Assembly (NCBI GenBank): GCA_039028975.1
Contig: JBCCHB010000130.1
Location: 1 to 49,222 of the forward strand
Direction: 5' to 3'
Source: JAHBNG01 sp039028975
GTDB taxonomy: Bacteria > Chloroflexota > Anaerolineae > Caldilineales > Caldilineaceae
DNA: 49,222 nt
Part shown: positions 41,190 to 49,222 of the stretch, one piece after another
How positions within the stretch are numbered: position 1 is the first letter of the stretch
How the letters are laid out: every line of letters starts with the position of its first letter
The notes under the pieces: generated by a model
The model's database searches: none
What the model was told of the DNA's origin: nothing
What the model saw: only the letters and a program-made list of their open reading frames with translations
Made by a program: the position numbers and the translations under genes

Positions 41190-42884
41190 CTAGTCCGCAA
41201 GCAACAGTTCCACAATCTCTGGATTGAGCGCTCTGATCGGTCCCCAATCGCCCGGATACCAACCAGCTACTGACTCAGTTACCTGCGCCAGCACCAAAGG
41301 TGTGTGGCCTGATTTATCTTCTGCGTTCTGGTCAGCTCCAGCATCGAGGAACATCTTGACCAGTTCTGTATGGCGACGCCATACGGCTTGGTGAAGCGGG
41401 GTGACATCTTCACTTGTCTTGGCATTGAGATCCGCACCGGCATCCAGCAATTGTTTGGCAACCGCTACCGAACCGGACCAAGTTGCTGCGTGGAGAGGTG
41501 TCGTCCCATTCGGCTTACTGGCTTGAACATCAGCCCCCTTCTCCAGCAAGAAAGCTACGACCGTGGGATGTCCAAAGAGCGCGGCTCTATACAAAGGTGT
41601 GCTATCAAAGTGTTTTTCATCCAGCGATGTAGGTGATGCCTGCGCCATTGTACGAACTTCATCAAGCTTTCCCAGTGCCGCCGCGTGCCATAGCTTCAAC
41701 TGCGCGCCATGCTGGATAAGCAATTCGGCAATTTCTACATGGACATTCTCATCTATATCGGCGTACGCACCGCCGTAAATGGGAAGCGGGTGCAACAGCG
41801 CAATGTCCAGCGCCGTACGGCCAAAGTCGTCAACCAAATCAACTTGCGCAGCATTATCGAGCAGAAGCACAACCATCTCTTTTTGACCCCACAGGGCAGC
41901 CAAGTGGAGCGGCGTCATTGTTTCACGTTTGGTGTTAGCGAATGTAGGGTCCTCTTCAATGAATTGTTGTACAAGCGAAATCCGGCCCAATCCCACAGCT
42001 TGGCGGGCTTTGAGCTTGGCACCCCTGGTTAGCAAGAAATCGATCATCTCATACTGACCATTTTCGCGCGCCCACCCAACGGGTGTGGATTGATGGGAAT
42101 CATCTTCTAAATTAATGTCAGCGCCATAGTCGAGCAGCAGTCCTGCTGCCTCTTGCTGTCCCGCCCAGCAGGCCCAATGCAGTGCCGTTGCGCCAGGACG
42201 TTCATCCCTGGCTTTGGCTAGAGCGGGGTCCCGCTCCAGTAGCGCACCCATCTTAGTCATATCGCCTTCTTCAGCCGCTCGAATCATCTCAATCACATTC
42301 ATGGCAAAATCCTTTCTTGTCACAGGGAGTTGAATTGGCAGCGTCTCTTCTACTGCGTCTAGAAACCAAGCGTGCAAACGTTTGCGTGCAGAAAGCAGTC
42401 GGTTCTTGACGGCGGAGACACGTATGTCCAGAAATTCAGCAATTTCTTTCTGTGAATGATTCGCTATATAGAAGAGCATGGTTACCGTACGTTCATGTTC
42501 AGGCAACGTGTCGATGGCTGCATGAACTGTGGACGAGAGTTCCTTCTCGGTCAACAGCTCGGGAAGATCTTTCGCAGTGGCCGGGATTGAACCTGCCGCG
42601 CTTAAATCAACTGTTGCAACCTGTTTGCGTCGCGTCAATCTATCGCAGTGCTTAAAGATTATTTTGCGCAGCCAGCTAGGAAACGCTGCAGGTGCGTACA
42701 CCTTGGCCAAATTGGAATAAGCATCAAGAAATGCTTCTTGAGCCGCATCTTCTGCCAGTTGATAATCACCTAAGATCGAAAATGCGTATCCTATCGCCAT
42801 CCCTTGAAATCTTTGGACAATAGCGCCATATGCATCAAGATTGCCACCCTGTGCTTCGGTTAAGAGGTGCTGTAGCTCTTCCAT
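41190..42884 (-). CDS. ECF-type sigma factor fused to an ankyrin-repeat array
   Basis: The 564-aa product starts with a complete ECF sigma factor: region 2 (about residues 8-85, DAYGAIVQRFQGMAIGYAFS, LGDYQLAEDAAQEAFLDAY, FPSWLRKIIFKHC) and region 4 (about 120-175, TLPEHERTVTMLFYIANHSQ, EIAEFLDIRVSAVKNRLLSA). About residue 205 begins a run of roughly nine or ten ankyrin repeats (ATALHWACWAGQQEAAGLLL, TPLHLAALWGQKEMVVLLLD, TPLHAATWSGSVAVAKQLLD) to the end. The start at 42884 has GAGGGA upstream; seven open codons precede it. Ankyrin arrays bind proteins, so the array may act as a built-in anti-sigma or receptor module. No separate anti-sigma gene is adjacent. Confidence 0.93.
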   Translation of the reverse strand: MEELQHLLTEAQGGNLDAYGAIVQRFQGMAIGYAFSILGDYQLAEDAAQEAFLDAYSNLAKVYAPAAFPSWLRKIIFKHCDRLTRRKQVATVDLSAAGSIPATAKDLPELLTEKELSSTVHAAIDTLPEHERTVTMLFYIANHSQKEIAEFLDIRVSAVKNRLLSARKRLHAWFLDAVEETLPIQLPVTRKDFAMNVIEMIRAAEEGDMTKMGALLERDPALAKARDERPGATALHWACWAGQQEAAGLLLDYGADINLEDDSHQSTPVGWARENGQYEMIDFLLTRGAKLKARQAVGLGRISLVQQFIEEDPTFANTKRETMTPLHLAALWGQKEMVVLLLDNAAQVDLVDDFGRTALDIALLHPLPIYGGAYADIDENVHVEIAELLIQHGAQLKLWHAAALGKLDEVRTMAQASPTSLDEKHFDSTPLYRAALFGHPTVVAFLLEKGADVQASKPNGTTPLHAATWSGSVAVAKQLLDAGADLNAKTSEDVTPLHQAVWRRHTELVKMFLDAGADQNAEDKSGHTPLVLAQVTESVAGWYPGDWGPIRALNPEIVELLLAD

Positions 42885-43398
42885 GTTCTTCCCTCTACTT
42901 TGCAATATTTCACAGTTATGGACTTTTCGAGAAAATCAAATTTGACGGCCGTCTATAATAATATCCCAAGTTGTTCAAAAAAGGTCTGGAGAATGCTCAA
43001 TCGTACGCGCTCGCCTGAGCTAGAACCCAAATGGCAGACATCAAGTACATTAGAATTTGCTGATGCTGTGAACAAACCTTTTCTACAGATATCCAGATAA
43101 CCATTTTCCTGATTATTGGTGCGGAGCGTCTATTTCGTAAACAACAGATTGAACGGATTCTGCAGGCTATTCTCTTGATCTGTTCAATCTTTGCAATTTG
43201 TCGATGAAAATCTTTTTTTGAAAGACTATAGACAGGGTATGGAGGTAGGAGGCTTACAAAACTGTAAGGCCAGTGTGTTCTAGCTGTAACGACCAAAGTC
43301 CCGCCGCCATGATATACTTACTTATGGAACGGACAAACACATCACTCTCAACTAGAGTATGTTTTGTCAGGGCATACAAGATGACGACGGATGAGAGA

Positions 43399-43424
43399 GG
43401 CGATGGGAACCCCATCGTCTTTTT
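43399..43424 (+). terminator. Orphan Rho-independent terminator in a gene-poor gap
   Basis: GGCGATGGG (43399-43407) pairs with CCCATCGTC (43411-43419), one wobble, followed by TTTTT. The gap 42885-43831 holds no gene I can support, so this may end a small plus-strand RNA beginning somewhere after about 43220. The open frames around it lack ribosome sites and resemble nothing known. Confidence 0.55.
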
Positions 43425-43831
43425 GTTTCCAGCACCTTCCACCACTTCATGGCGAAATCCTTCCACAGTAATATTCATACGCAAAGCCCTTCATGAACCT
43501 TGCGATTGCCCGGAAACCACCCAGGGTATGCACTGTACGTTACTTGATTTGAACGCATTCATTGAGAAAAATTTGCTTTTGCTACAGATTGCACCCCGGC
43601 GGTCAAGTTGTAGTGGCTATTCATCTTACCTCTGAATTACCTCTTATTCGCAGCGAAAAAGCAAATTTGTTACAATTGATTTTGGTCTTATAGGAGATCC
43701 AAGGATCTCGCTGGTTTAGAGGGCAAAGACACTCTGAGAATGATTCAGTTTCAATATCTGATCCGAAAAACGCCTGCAGAGCGTTTATTTTGGACATAAT
43801 TATCAATGCGTTTGACGAAATAGTTACAAAA

Positions 43832-44881
43832 ATGCCAAAACCTCATCTTCTTTTTGCTTTTAATGCTCGGGTTCGGGAAAATTATATTGGCACGGATGGA
43901 TTAGAACGACTCAAGCACTTTGCCTCATGGCAGTGGTTTGATTGTAATGGGGGGGGAATCTATGATTATAATCCAGATCAAGCGACCCGCCAGGAACTAA
44001 GCCAACTGTTGCCCAAAGTTGACGGACTCGTTCTCTGCCACGGTGCACCTCGTATTGATGAAGAGCTATTAGCAATGGCTCCGAATTTACGCTTCATCGG
44101 AGAACTAGAGGGGGATCGCTTTGCCTCCCGCATTGATCTTGATGCGGCTTGGGCACGTAACATTCGCGTTGTGGATACGACGAATGCTTCATCATACCCC
44201 GTTGCTGAGTGGGCATTGGGTCTCATTTTGATCTCACTTCGCAACGCAGGTGGTCACTTCCGGCGCCTTATTCACGGCGACACTCGGGTCGATCCACTGA
44301 CTCGAGATCTGGGAGGTGGTATGCTATCGGGAAAGCGAGTAGGACTCATTGGATGTGGCCACATGGGGCGTCTTCTGATCAAGTTACTCCATCCCTTTGA
44401 AACAGAGCTTTGGGTTACCGATCCATACCTGCCATCAGAAATGGCCGAAGCGCTGGGTTTCCTGCAGACCTCCATGGAAAATCTCCTCTCCCAATGTGAC
44501 GTTATTGTCTGTCTTGCACCGCTTACACCCCAAACGCACGGCCTATTAGGCAAAGAAGAATTGGACCAAATTCAGCCGGGAACAGTGCTGGTCAACGTTT
44601 CTCGGGGGCCTGTTATCGACTCAAGTGCTTTAATCGAACGCTTACGACAAGGGGATATTGTTGCCGGATTAGATGTCTTTGATCCCGAGCCGATACCGTC
44701 GAATAGCGAGATTCTCCAGTTACCCAACGTCTTTCTTAGTCCCCATATTGGGTACTATAATGGAGGTGATTCAACCCATTTCTTTGCCCTTATGGTTGAT
44801 GAATTGGCTCGCTTCTTCCAAGGGCATCGGACGCATTTTGACCTGACACCCCGCTCTCAATCCAACCGCACTGCAGAATAG
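43832..44881 (+). CDS. D-isomer-specific 2-hydroxyacid dehydrogenase
   Basis: The 349-aa NAD-dependent enzyme reduces a 2-keto acid or the reverse. The nucleotide fold shows GKRVGLIGCGHMGRLL. The catalytic trio is complete: Arg in VNVSRGPVID, Glu in DVFDPEPIP, and His in LSPHIGYYNGG. The start is taken as ATG 43832; 14 upstream codons from a TTG are open. The next gene, an amidohydrolase, starts 12 bp after the stop with its own AAGGAG, so the pair is probably one transcript handling the same carbon source. The substrate cannot be told from the sequence. Confidence 0.9.
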   Translation: MPKPHLLFAFNARVRENYIGTDGLERLKHFASWQWFDCNGGGIYDYNPDQATRQELSQLLPKVDGLVLCHGAPRIDEELLAMAPNLRFIGELEGDRFASRIDLDAAWARNIRVVDTTNASSYPVAEWALGLILISLRNAGGHFRRLIHGDTRVDPLTRDLGGGMLSGKRVGLIGCGHMGRLLIKLLHPFETELWVTDPYLPSEMAEALGFLQTSMENLLSQCDVIVCLAPLTPQTHGLLGKEELDQIQPGTVLVNVSRGPVIDSSALIERLRQGDIVAGLDVFDPEPIPSNSEILQLPNVFLSPHIGYYNGGDSTHFFALMVDELARFFQGHRTHFDLTPRSQSNRTAE

Positions 44882-44893
44882 AAGGAGCACTTC

Positions 44894-45742
44894 ATGATTA
44901 TTGACAGTCATTGCCATGCTTGGGCTTATTGGCCCTATGATCCACCCGTACCTGATGGTGACTCTCGTGGTCGGGTTGAGCAGCTACTGAATGAGATGGA
45001 CGTCAATGGTGTCGATCAGGCACTCATCGTCTGCGCCCAAATTGAACATAATCCCGAGAATAATGGCTATGTGGCAGAACAGATTACGCGTTATCCAGAG
45101 CGGCTCCATATGGCGGCGGATGTAGATTGTGCGTGGTCCGATACTTATCATCAGCCTGGGGCGGCGAGGCGGCTTCAAAAGGCAGCAGAACGTTGGCCTC
45201 TTAAAGCCTTCACCCACTATTTGCGGGGGGAAGATGATGCAAGCTGGCTCTATTCTGATGAAGGGCTTGCTTTCCTCCAAATAGCCCATGAGAAAAAGTT
45301 AATTGCCAGCATTGCAGGTGGCCCACAGCATTGGGCGGCCGTACGCGTTGTTGCTCAACAGTTTCCAGATATCCCCTTCTTGCTGCATCATTTGGCAGGA
45401 GCGAGGGCTGATCAGCCAGACAAATGGCCAGAGATTTTAGCTTGCGCGCAAGTACCAAATATCTATATCAAACTATCGGGCTTTCACTATGGTACGGCAG
45501 GTTCTCGCTGGGACTTTCCCTACTCTGACGTCCAATCAATTGTGCAGGCGGAATATGATGCGTTTGGGCCCGACCGTATGTGTTGGGGCTCGGACTACCC
45601 CGTCGTTGGTCTCTTCATGACCCACCGACAGTCTCTAGAGGCATTCCGAACACACTGTGATTTTGTGCCAGAACGTGAACAAGCGAGAATTCTCGGTGAG
45701 AATCTTCACAAACTGCTTGCAGGGGCTGGAACATTTCGTTGA
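44894..45742 (+). CDS. Amidohydrolase family 2 (COG2159/COG3618-like) metal-dependent hydrolase
   Basis: The 282-aa TIM-barrel protein begins with the metal motif IDSHCHAW (H-x-H). It continues with FTHYLRG, PFLLHHLAGARADQ, IYIKLSGFHYG and the distal metal Asp in CWGSDYPVVG, a layout typical of lactonases and decarboxylases of this family. It has no signal peptide. AAGGAG precedes the ATG. The 2-hydroxyacid dehydrogenase directly upstream suggests a joint catabolic step, for example lactone hydrolysis plus hydroxyacid oxidation, which is inference. The M23-like gene begins one base after the stop. Confidence 0.88.
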   Translation: MIIDSHCHAWAYWPYDPPVPDGDSRGRVEQLLNEMDVNGVDQALIVCAQIEHNPENNGYVAEQITRYPERLHMAADVDCAWSDTYHQPGAARRLQKAAERWPLKAFTHYLRGEDDASWLYSDEGLAFLQIAHEKKLIASIAGGPQHWAAVRVVAQQFPDIPFLLHHLAGARADQPDKWPEILACAQVPNIYIKLSGFHYGTAGSRWDFPYSDVQSIVQAEYDAFGPDRMCWGSDYPVVGLFMTHRQSLEAFRTHCDFVPEREQARILGENLHKLLAGAGTFR

Positions 45743-45743
45743 A

Positions 45744-47438
45744 ATGAGCCGTATACCCGTCGTCATCAAATTAATCAGATTTCTCTTGGTTACCTCGTTA
45801 TTGGTGCCAGCATCCCTCATAATGACCAGTGGCGATGCGCATGCCCAAATCTGGCCGCTCTCGGGGGGGCGCGCAATCTCCCGAGATGGCCGTTGGATGG
45901 CACCAATCGCCAGCATGACGCTATCCTCAGATGAAGCTGATCATCGTCGCCGCGGTTCGGTCGATGCATGGGATATTTCTGCTCCCTTCGGCACGGCCGT
46001 CTATCCAATGGGGCCCGGACAGGTTGTCTATGCTGGCTGTAATAATGTGGGTGGATATGGCTGCTGGGTTATGATTGATCATAAGAATGATTACACCAGT
46101 TTGGTGGCCCATCTTATCGATGAAGGTGATGGGCATGTATGGGTGAAGAGTGGGGACATTGTCGGTACGTGGACCCCGCTAGGGCGGGTAGGATGGACGG
46201 GGATGACTAGCTTTGGCCCTCACATTCATTGGGAGATCCGCCACAAAACCCAGGGGCGACTACGGATAGACAGCCTCTTTCCTCGTTATCAGATGGAATA
46301 CTGCAAATTTTGTGGATCGACTGACCAGAGCGGCGGACTTCGGACAGTTGTCAGCCAGCAAATTTTCCAGAATTATTCATCGTTGTTTACCCCTCAGTTT
46401 ATGGTGGTCATTTTCTTGATCGTGTTGGTTATTGCGGCTGTCGCTAGGCCTACTGTAGCCATCAATGCGGTACGAGGAACCGGAATATGGATGCTTCGCG
46501 CCGTCAATGCCTCATCCAGCCGTATTGTTCGATTCCGCCAATCTGCAACTTGGTCCTTGGCCCACATCGCCATCTTGATAATGATTCCTTCTCTGCTTTG
46601 CGGAAGTACAACTGCATTGAGTGTATGGATCGTCGATGAGGGGCTTACACCAGCTAATGTATGGCGATATGTCCGATTTGGTCTTTCTCCGGTGCTAGGG
46701 CCGGGATACCAAGTAGGCCATAGGTACGCAGCTGTGTGGGGAACCCCATGTCATCAAGTAGGTACACTTGGGAAGGTGTGCCGGGTGGATGAAATTATTC
46801 AGACTGGTCTAGCATGGCGTGAGGACGTTTTTCAGTTTACAAATAGCCAACCAACCTTTGTTATCATTCCCCGGCTGAGTTCACGCTTTAGTTATAGCCA
46901 GATGGAAGAATTAATAACCGAAGCACACTTTTCGGGAGGGCTTGTTATAGCGGATGTAGAAGTGGATATGCTCAAGGCCCAAGAAGCCATTGATCGACTA
47001 ACACCCAGCGGATTGGATGGTGTGGCGATTGATATTGAATTTGCCGATATGGTGACAGCGGAAGAGATTGAACGCTTGGCCAACTATCTTGCCCAGCGTA
47101 GACGGCAGGCGGGATTAAAAAGGGCTGGTGTGTTGGTTGTTTGGGACGTATTCCACAATATCAAAATCGAAGAGGCCATCGACGTAAAGGGCGTGGAGAT
47201 TGTCCCCATCTTCACTGGGTATGGTTCCACCGAAAGTAAGATTGCTGGTCTTACGATTACCCAGACCCTTTTTGAGGCTCGACCAATCGAGTCCGGACTA
47301 ATGGCCTTTGATCAGCGCTGGCCTATTAACCGTGCGTGTCGTAACCCGGATACAGATAGAGGATATGATTGTCAGGATTGGCGTACTCTATTTACACAGC
47401 CAGAAGCCGGGGCCGTTGGCTGGTGGGTACAGCAATGA
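45744..47438 (+). CDS. M23/LytM-like peptidase domain, membrane segments and unknown C-terminal domain
   Basis: The 564-aa protein has a signal-like hydrophobic N-terminus (about 8-27). An M23-like domain follows (about 70-170: WDISAPFGTAVYPMGPGQVV, TSLVAHL, FGPHIHWEI with the His-x-His near residue 160). The first zinc-ligand His of the M23 family is not in place (GSVDAWD), so peptidase activity is doubtful. Two membrane helices (about 219-236 and 272-297) lead to a 260-aa C-terminal domain with DGVAIDIEF, VLVVWDVFHNIKIEE and VGWWVQQ, which resembles a glycoside-hydrolase-like TIM barrel but is not one I can name. The ATG is one base after the amidohydrolase stop; the frame stays open into that gene. 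Confidence 0.75.
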   Translation: MSRIPVVIKLIRFLLVTSLLVPASLIMTSGDAHAQIWPLSGGRAISRDGRWMAPIASMTLSSDEADHRRRGSVDAWDISAPFGTAVYPMGPGQVVYAGCNNVGGYGCWVMIDHKNDYTSLVAHLIDEGDGHVWVKSGDIVGTWTPLGRVGWTGMTSFGPHIHWEIRHKTQGRLRIDSLFPRYQMEYCKFCGSTDQSGGLRTVVSQQIFQNYSSLFTPQFMVVIFLIVLVIAAVARPTVAINAVRGTGIWMLRAVNASSSRIVRFRQSATWSLAHIAILIMIPSLLCGSTTALSVWIVDEGLTPANVWRYVRFGLSPVLGPGYQVGHRYAAVWGTPCHQVGTLGKVCRVDEIIQTGLAWREDVFQFTNSQPTFVIIPRLSSRFSYSQMEELITEAHFSGGLVIADVEVDMLKAQEAIDRLTPSGLDGVAIDIEFADMVTAEEIERLANYLAQRRRQAGLKRAGVLVVWDVFHNIKIEEAIDVKGVEIVPIFTGYGSTESKIAGLTITQTLFEARPIESGLMAFDQRWPINRACRNPDTDRGYDCQDWRTLFTQPEAGAVGWWVQQ

Positions 47439-47470
47439 GAATAAGGTAAAATTGAGCACAAAATTCAAGG

Positions 47471-47618
47471 GTGAGTTTTAGTTTGGGAGTACAAGAGTGC
47501 GTCGCACTGTTCAATTGCGGATGGGCACTTGAATCTTTCTCTGAACAGTGCAACGCACTGGACTGGCTAACATTCTTGCCCCGAAACCCAAAGGCACCCA
47601 AAACCAAAAGTGAGTTGC
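47471..47618. repeat. Inverted-repeat element after the M23-like gene
   Basis: AGTGCGTCGCACTGTTCA (47496-47513) and TGAACAGTGCAACGCACT (47542-47559) are 18-base complements with one mismatch. Weaker outer arms (GTTTGGG, and CCCAAAACC read in reverse) extend the symmetry. It is non-coding. AGTGCG and CGCACT inside each arm also allow smaller hairpins. Confidence 0.5.
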
Positions 47619-47700
47619 AAACCTGTTCCTTATATGATATTATAATCAGAGAATAGAATATTGGTGCTCCATCAAATATAAAGGTTCCTGGTTTTTATTA

Positions 47701-47803
47701 GCATATGTAAGTAGCACTATTTTGCTTACATAATATGCGAGAAAATGCTCAGGGCTTCCCTTTTGCTTAAAGTATCCAATCCCTTAAAGGTGATTGGATT
47801 TTT
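47701..47803 (+). terminator. Two hairpins in the leader of the LysM gene, the second terminator-like
   Basis: GCATATGTAAG (47701-47711) pairs with CTTACATAATATGC (47725-47738), one bulge. Then ATCCAATC (47774-47781) pairs with GATTGGAT (47792-47799) with an inner CCTTAAAGG, followed by five T. The second is a plausible terminator 80 bp before the next gene. It could end the upstream transcript or act as an attenuator. Confidence 0.5.
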
Positions 47804-47884
47804 CGCGTTAATAAAAATACGTTCTTCACTGAATTCACTGCTAACTCATCGCCAACTATTCATTGAATCCAAGGAGTAAGAAAA

Positions 47885-48964
47885 ATGACTCAGGCTGCAT
47901 CTGGGGCCTTCGGGTGGCTGTCCAATTCATTTTATGTCATAATTGCATTAGCTGTTGTTTATCTATATTTTTTCAAAATTGTTCCATTGGTAGCAGGGAA
48001 AATTGACTGGTCTGTTCTATCGATCGTTCGATTGACCGCCGTTTTGATTCTGGTTGCAGCTTTGCTAGGTGTTGTAGCAGTCAACACAGCGGATTGGATT
48101 TTTGCCAATGTATTGGACACACTGCCAGGGACACGCATGGCAAGGGAGATCGATAAGGTGACAGGGCCCGTCGTCGATCTGACAACCAGGGAGTCCAATG
48201 GTATACGCATCGGTGTACCGTGGACAGCAGATGATACGGCAATTACCTTTGGCGGTAATTCCACTGATGATACGACCGCAACAGATGGTGACGTGAGTAC
48301 GTCTGCTACGGAGAATACAGAAGCAGCCTCTGCAGAAGTTGTTCTCAAGACCAATGCCATGGGAATTTGGGCTGGAAAAATTCAGAAGCAATATAATGCA
48401 ACAGGCACAATCAGTGATAACAATAGTGTGATGCAGCGGCGTGATATACCCGTTGGTGTAACGTGCGATGTTTATGCAATTGCTGATGGCTGGCAAACAA
48501 AACGCTATGAGGATTGGCTTTTACGCTGTAGTAACGATGGGTTTGGATCGTTTACTGATATTCAGCTAAACGGAACGGCGGCGCGAGGGTTAACAGGTGG
48601 CAACTTCCATAGTGCAGAAAACAGACTAGAGGTTCAGGGTGAAGGTCAATGGCCATCTGAGGCGGTCGAGCGGATCGTTGTCCCCGATATCCCAGATGCA
48701 GAAAGCCAGGGTGCGACCCAGTCTGGTGCAGCCGCAACCGGTGGCCCTAGTGCATCTGCCGCTGTCAGCGCTCGGAGCGCATTGAATGTGGACGCGAACG
48801 GGCAGCGACTTCATACTGTAAAGCAGGGCGATAATTTAGCGACCATTGCCGAAACTTATGGCATCAAAGTCCACCAGCTAGTCAGTGCAAACACGGTTCG
48901 ATACCCTCAATTGAGCACAAATCCTGATGTGATTGGTACTGGTTGGCGATTGGTGATTCCATAA
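47885..48964 (+). CDS. Membrane protein with C-terminal LysM domain
   Basis: The 359-aa protein has two membrane helices at the N-terminus (about residues 17-38 and 48-72). A Thr/Ser/Asp-rich segment (about 120-150, DDTTATDGDVSTSATENTE) and an extracytoplasmic middle region of unknown fold follow. The C-terminal LysM domain (about 311-359, HTVKQGDNLATIAETYGIKV ... GTGWRLVIP) binds peptidoglycan or related glycans. AAGGAGTAAG precedes the ATG. A long hairpin terminator follows. Together with the M23-like gene upstream it points to a cell-wall-related locus, though the partners are separated by 446 bp of repeats and hairpins. Confidence 0.85.
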   Translation: MTQAASGAFGWLSNSFYVIIALAVVYLYFFKIVPLVAGKIDWSVLSIVRLTAVLILVAALLGVVAVNTADWIFANVLDTLPGTRMAREIDKVTGPVVDLTTRESNGIRIGVPWTADDTAITFGGNSTDDTTATDGDVSTSATENTEAASAEVVLKTNAMGIWAGKIQKQYNATGTISDNNSVMQRRDIPVGVTCDVYAIADGWQTKRYEDWLLRCSNDGFGSFTDIQLNGTAARGLTGGNFHSAENRLEVQGEGQWPSEAVERIVVPDIPDAESQGATQSGAAATGGPSASAAVSARSALNVDANGQRLHTVKQGDNLATIAETYGIKVHQLVSANTVRYPQLSTNPDVIGTGWRLVIP

Positions 48965-48986
48965 GGAATTAGGAACGAAGTGTAAG

Positions 48987-49038
48987 AATCTGATGAGGTT
49001 GAAGAAGTGACCACTGGCCTTCAATCTCATCAGATTTT
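48987..49038 (+). terminator. Rho-independent terminator of the LysM gene
   Basis: AATCTGATGAGGTTGAAG (48987-49004) pairs with CTTCAATCTCATCAGATT (49019-49036), one G-T wobble in 18, with a T-run overlapping the end (49034-49038). It lies 22 bp after the stop codon. Confidence 0.92.
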
Positions 49039-49144
49039 TGTTGTATCCCTTCAATTCTCTTAACAGACTCTCAATAGATTAGGTTGAAAGGTGAGATTAT
49101 CTCCGACCGAATGAGAGACTTGACAAGATGAGTATGCTAAAGGG

Positions 49145-49222
49145 ATGAAGAACGAAAAATCATCCCAAAGACCGCTGGAAAGTCTGGCATGTGTAGTGCC
49201 AGAATGTGAAGTATACGGCCAA
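49145..49222 (+). CDS. Possible start of a transposase-like gene, cut by the window edge
   Basis: From the ATG at 49145, 26 codons run open to the end. The stretch LACVVPECEVYGQ has the C-x4-C followed by YG spacing seen at the zinc-ribbon start of some IS1-like and related transposases. An in-frame stop at 49121 rules out a much earlier start. Too little is present to be sure. Confidence 0.3.
   Translation, partial: MKNEKSSQRPLESLACVVPECEVYGQ

Noticed and set aside
42575..42605. tRNA-like string GGCCGGGATTGAACC
   Set aside because: It encodes part of the sigma factor linker, and no cloverleaf or anticodon arm can be drawn around it.
43273..43635. 120-codon plus-strand frame in the gap before the hydroxyacid dehydrogenase
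   Set aside because: No ribosome site, composition unlike neighbours, and a strong terminator lies inside it.

Overview
The window looks like a bacterial chromosome segment, most probably from the Chloroflexota (Anaerolineae/Caldilineae-like). That placement is inference. It rests on a form I aerobic CO dehydrogenase cluster in the order coxD-E-M-S-L, a dnaN not adjacent to dnaA, large secreted proteins with cohesin/dockerin-like modules, GAF-histidine kinase/NarL pairs, and intergenic inverted repeats with CTGAGCyTGTCGAAG or TCRTTCTGA arms. No rRNA, tRNA or CRISPR array was found.

Layout. 0-9.2 kb: guaA, then a convergent pair of secreted giants on the minus strand, a clostripain-like C11 protease and a 1763-aa alpha-2-macroglobulin with dockerin-like and cohesin modules. 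9.5-13 kb: a TPR/HTH regulator, then a DsbA-like oxidase whose first active-site cysteine position is an in-frame TGA (candidate selenocysteine, U-P-A-C), followed directly by a VKOR membrane protein. 13-15 kb: GAF-histidine kinase and NarL-type regulator. 15.1-21.3 kb: CO dehydrogenase cluster coxD, coxE, coxM, coxS, coxL plus a small CxxC protein. CoxL carries the form I motif AYRCSFR, so real CO oxidation is predicted. 21.5-22.7 kb: minus-strand SRPBCC/ArsR/membrane-protein operon. 23.2-25.5 kb: the two halves of a Tm-1-like system (Tm-1 ATP-binding domain protein and a TIM-barrel protein). 25.7-30.5 kb: dnaN, then a convergent FAD/4Fe-4S/CCG oxidoreductase fusion. 30.7-34.4 kb: two tiny related proteins, an HtrA-type lipoprotein protease, an S4 RNA-binding protein and a decayed DUF4058 gene. 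34.5-39.3 kb: second GAF-kinase/NarL pair, a Gfo/Idh/MocA oxidoreductase, a HCCA-isomerase-DUF1330 fusion and an atypical SDR. 39.4-42.9 kb: RHS relic, an unknown protein and an ECF sigma factor fused to ankyrin repeats. 43.8-49.2 kb: 2-hydroxyacid dehydrogenase, amidohydrolase, M23-like membrane protein, LysM membrane protein and the start of a possible transposase.

The intergenic spaces are rich in short non-coding inverted repeats. I could define: a family with ends (C)TATACTCnGCTCCGTTT (about 22.95, 24.40, 30.65 and 33.51 kb); a second 94-bp element present alone at 24.59 kb and nested inside a copy of the first at 33.56 kb; a third with GCCAGAAAAG arms (21.36 and 31.57 kb); and a 142-bp element flanked by a perfect 8-bp duplication at 31.77 kb. 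These look like non-autonomous transposable elements (MITEs).

The most unusual single observation is the TGA in the DsbA-like gene next to VKOR: both sides are in the same frame and the TGA falls exactly on the catalytic cysteine position.
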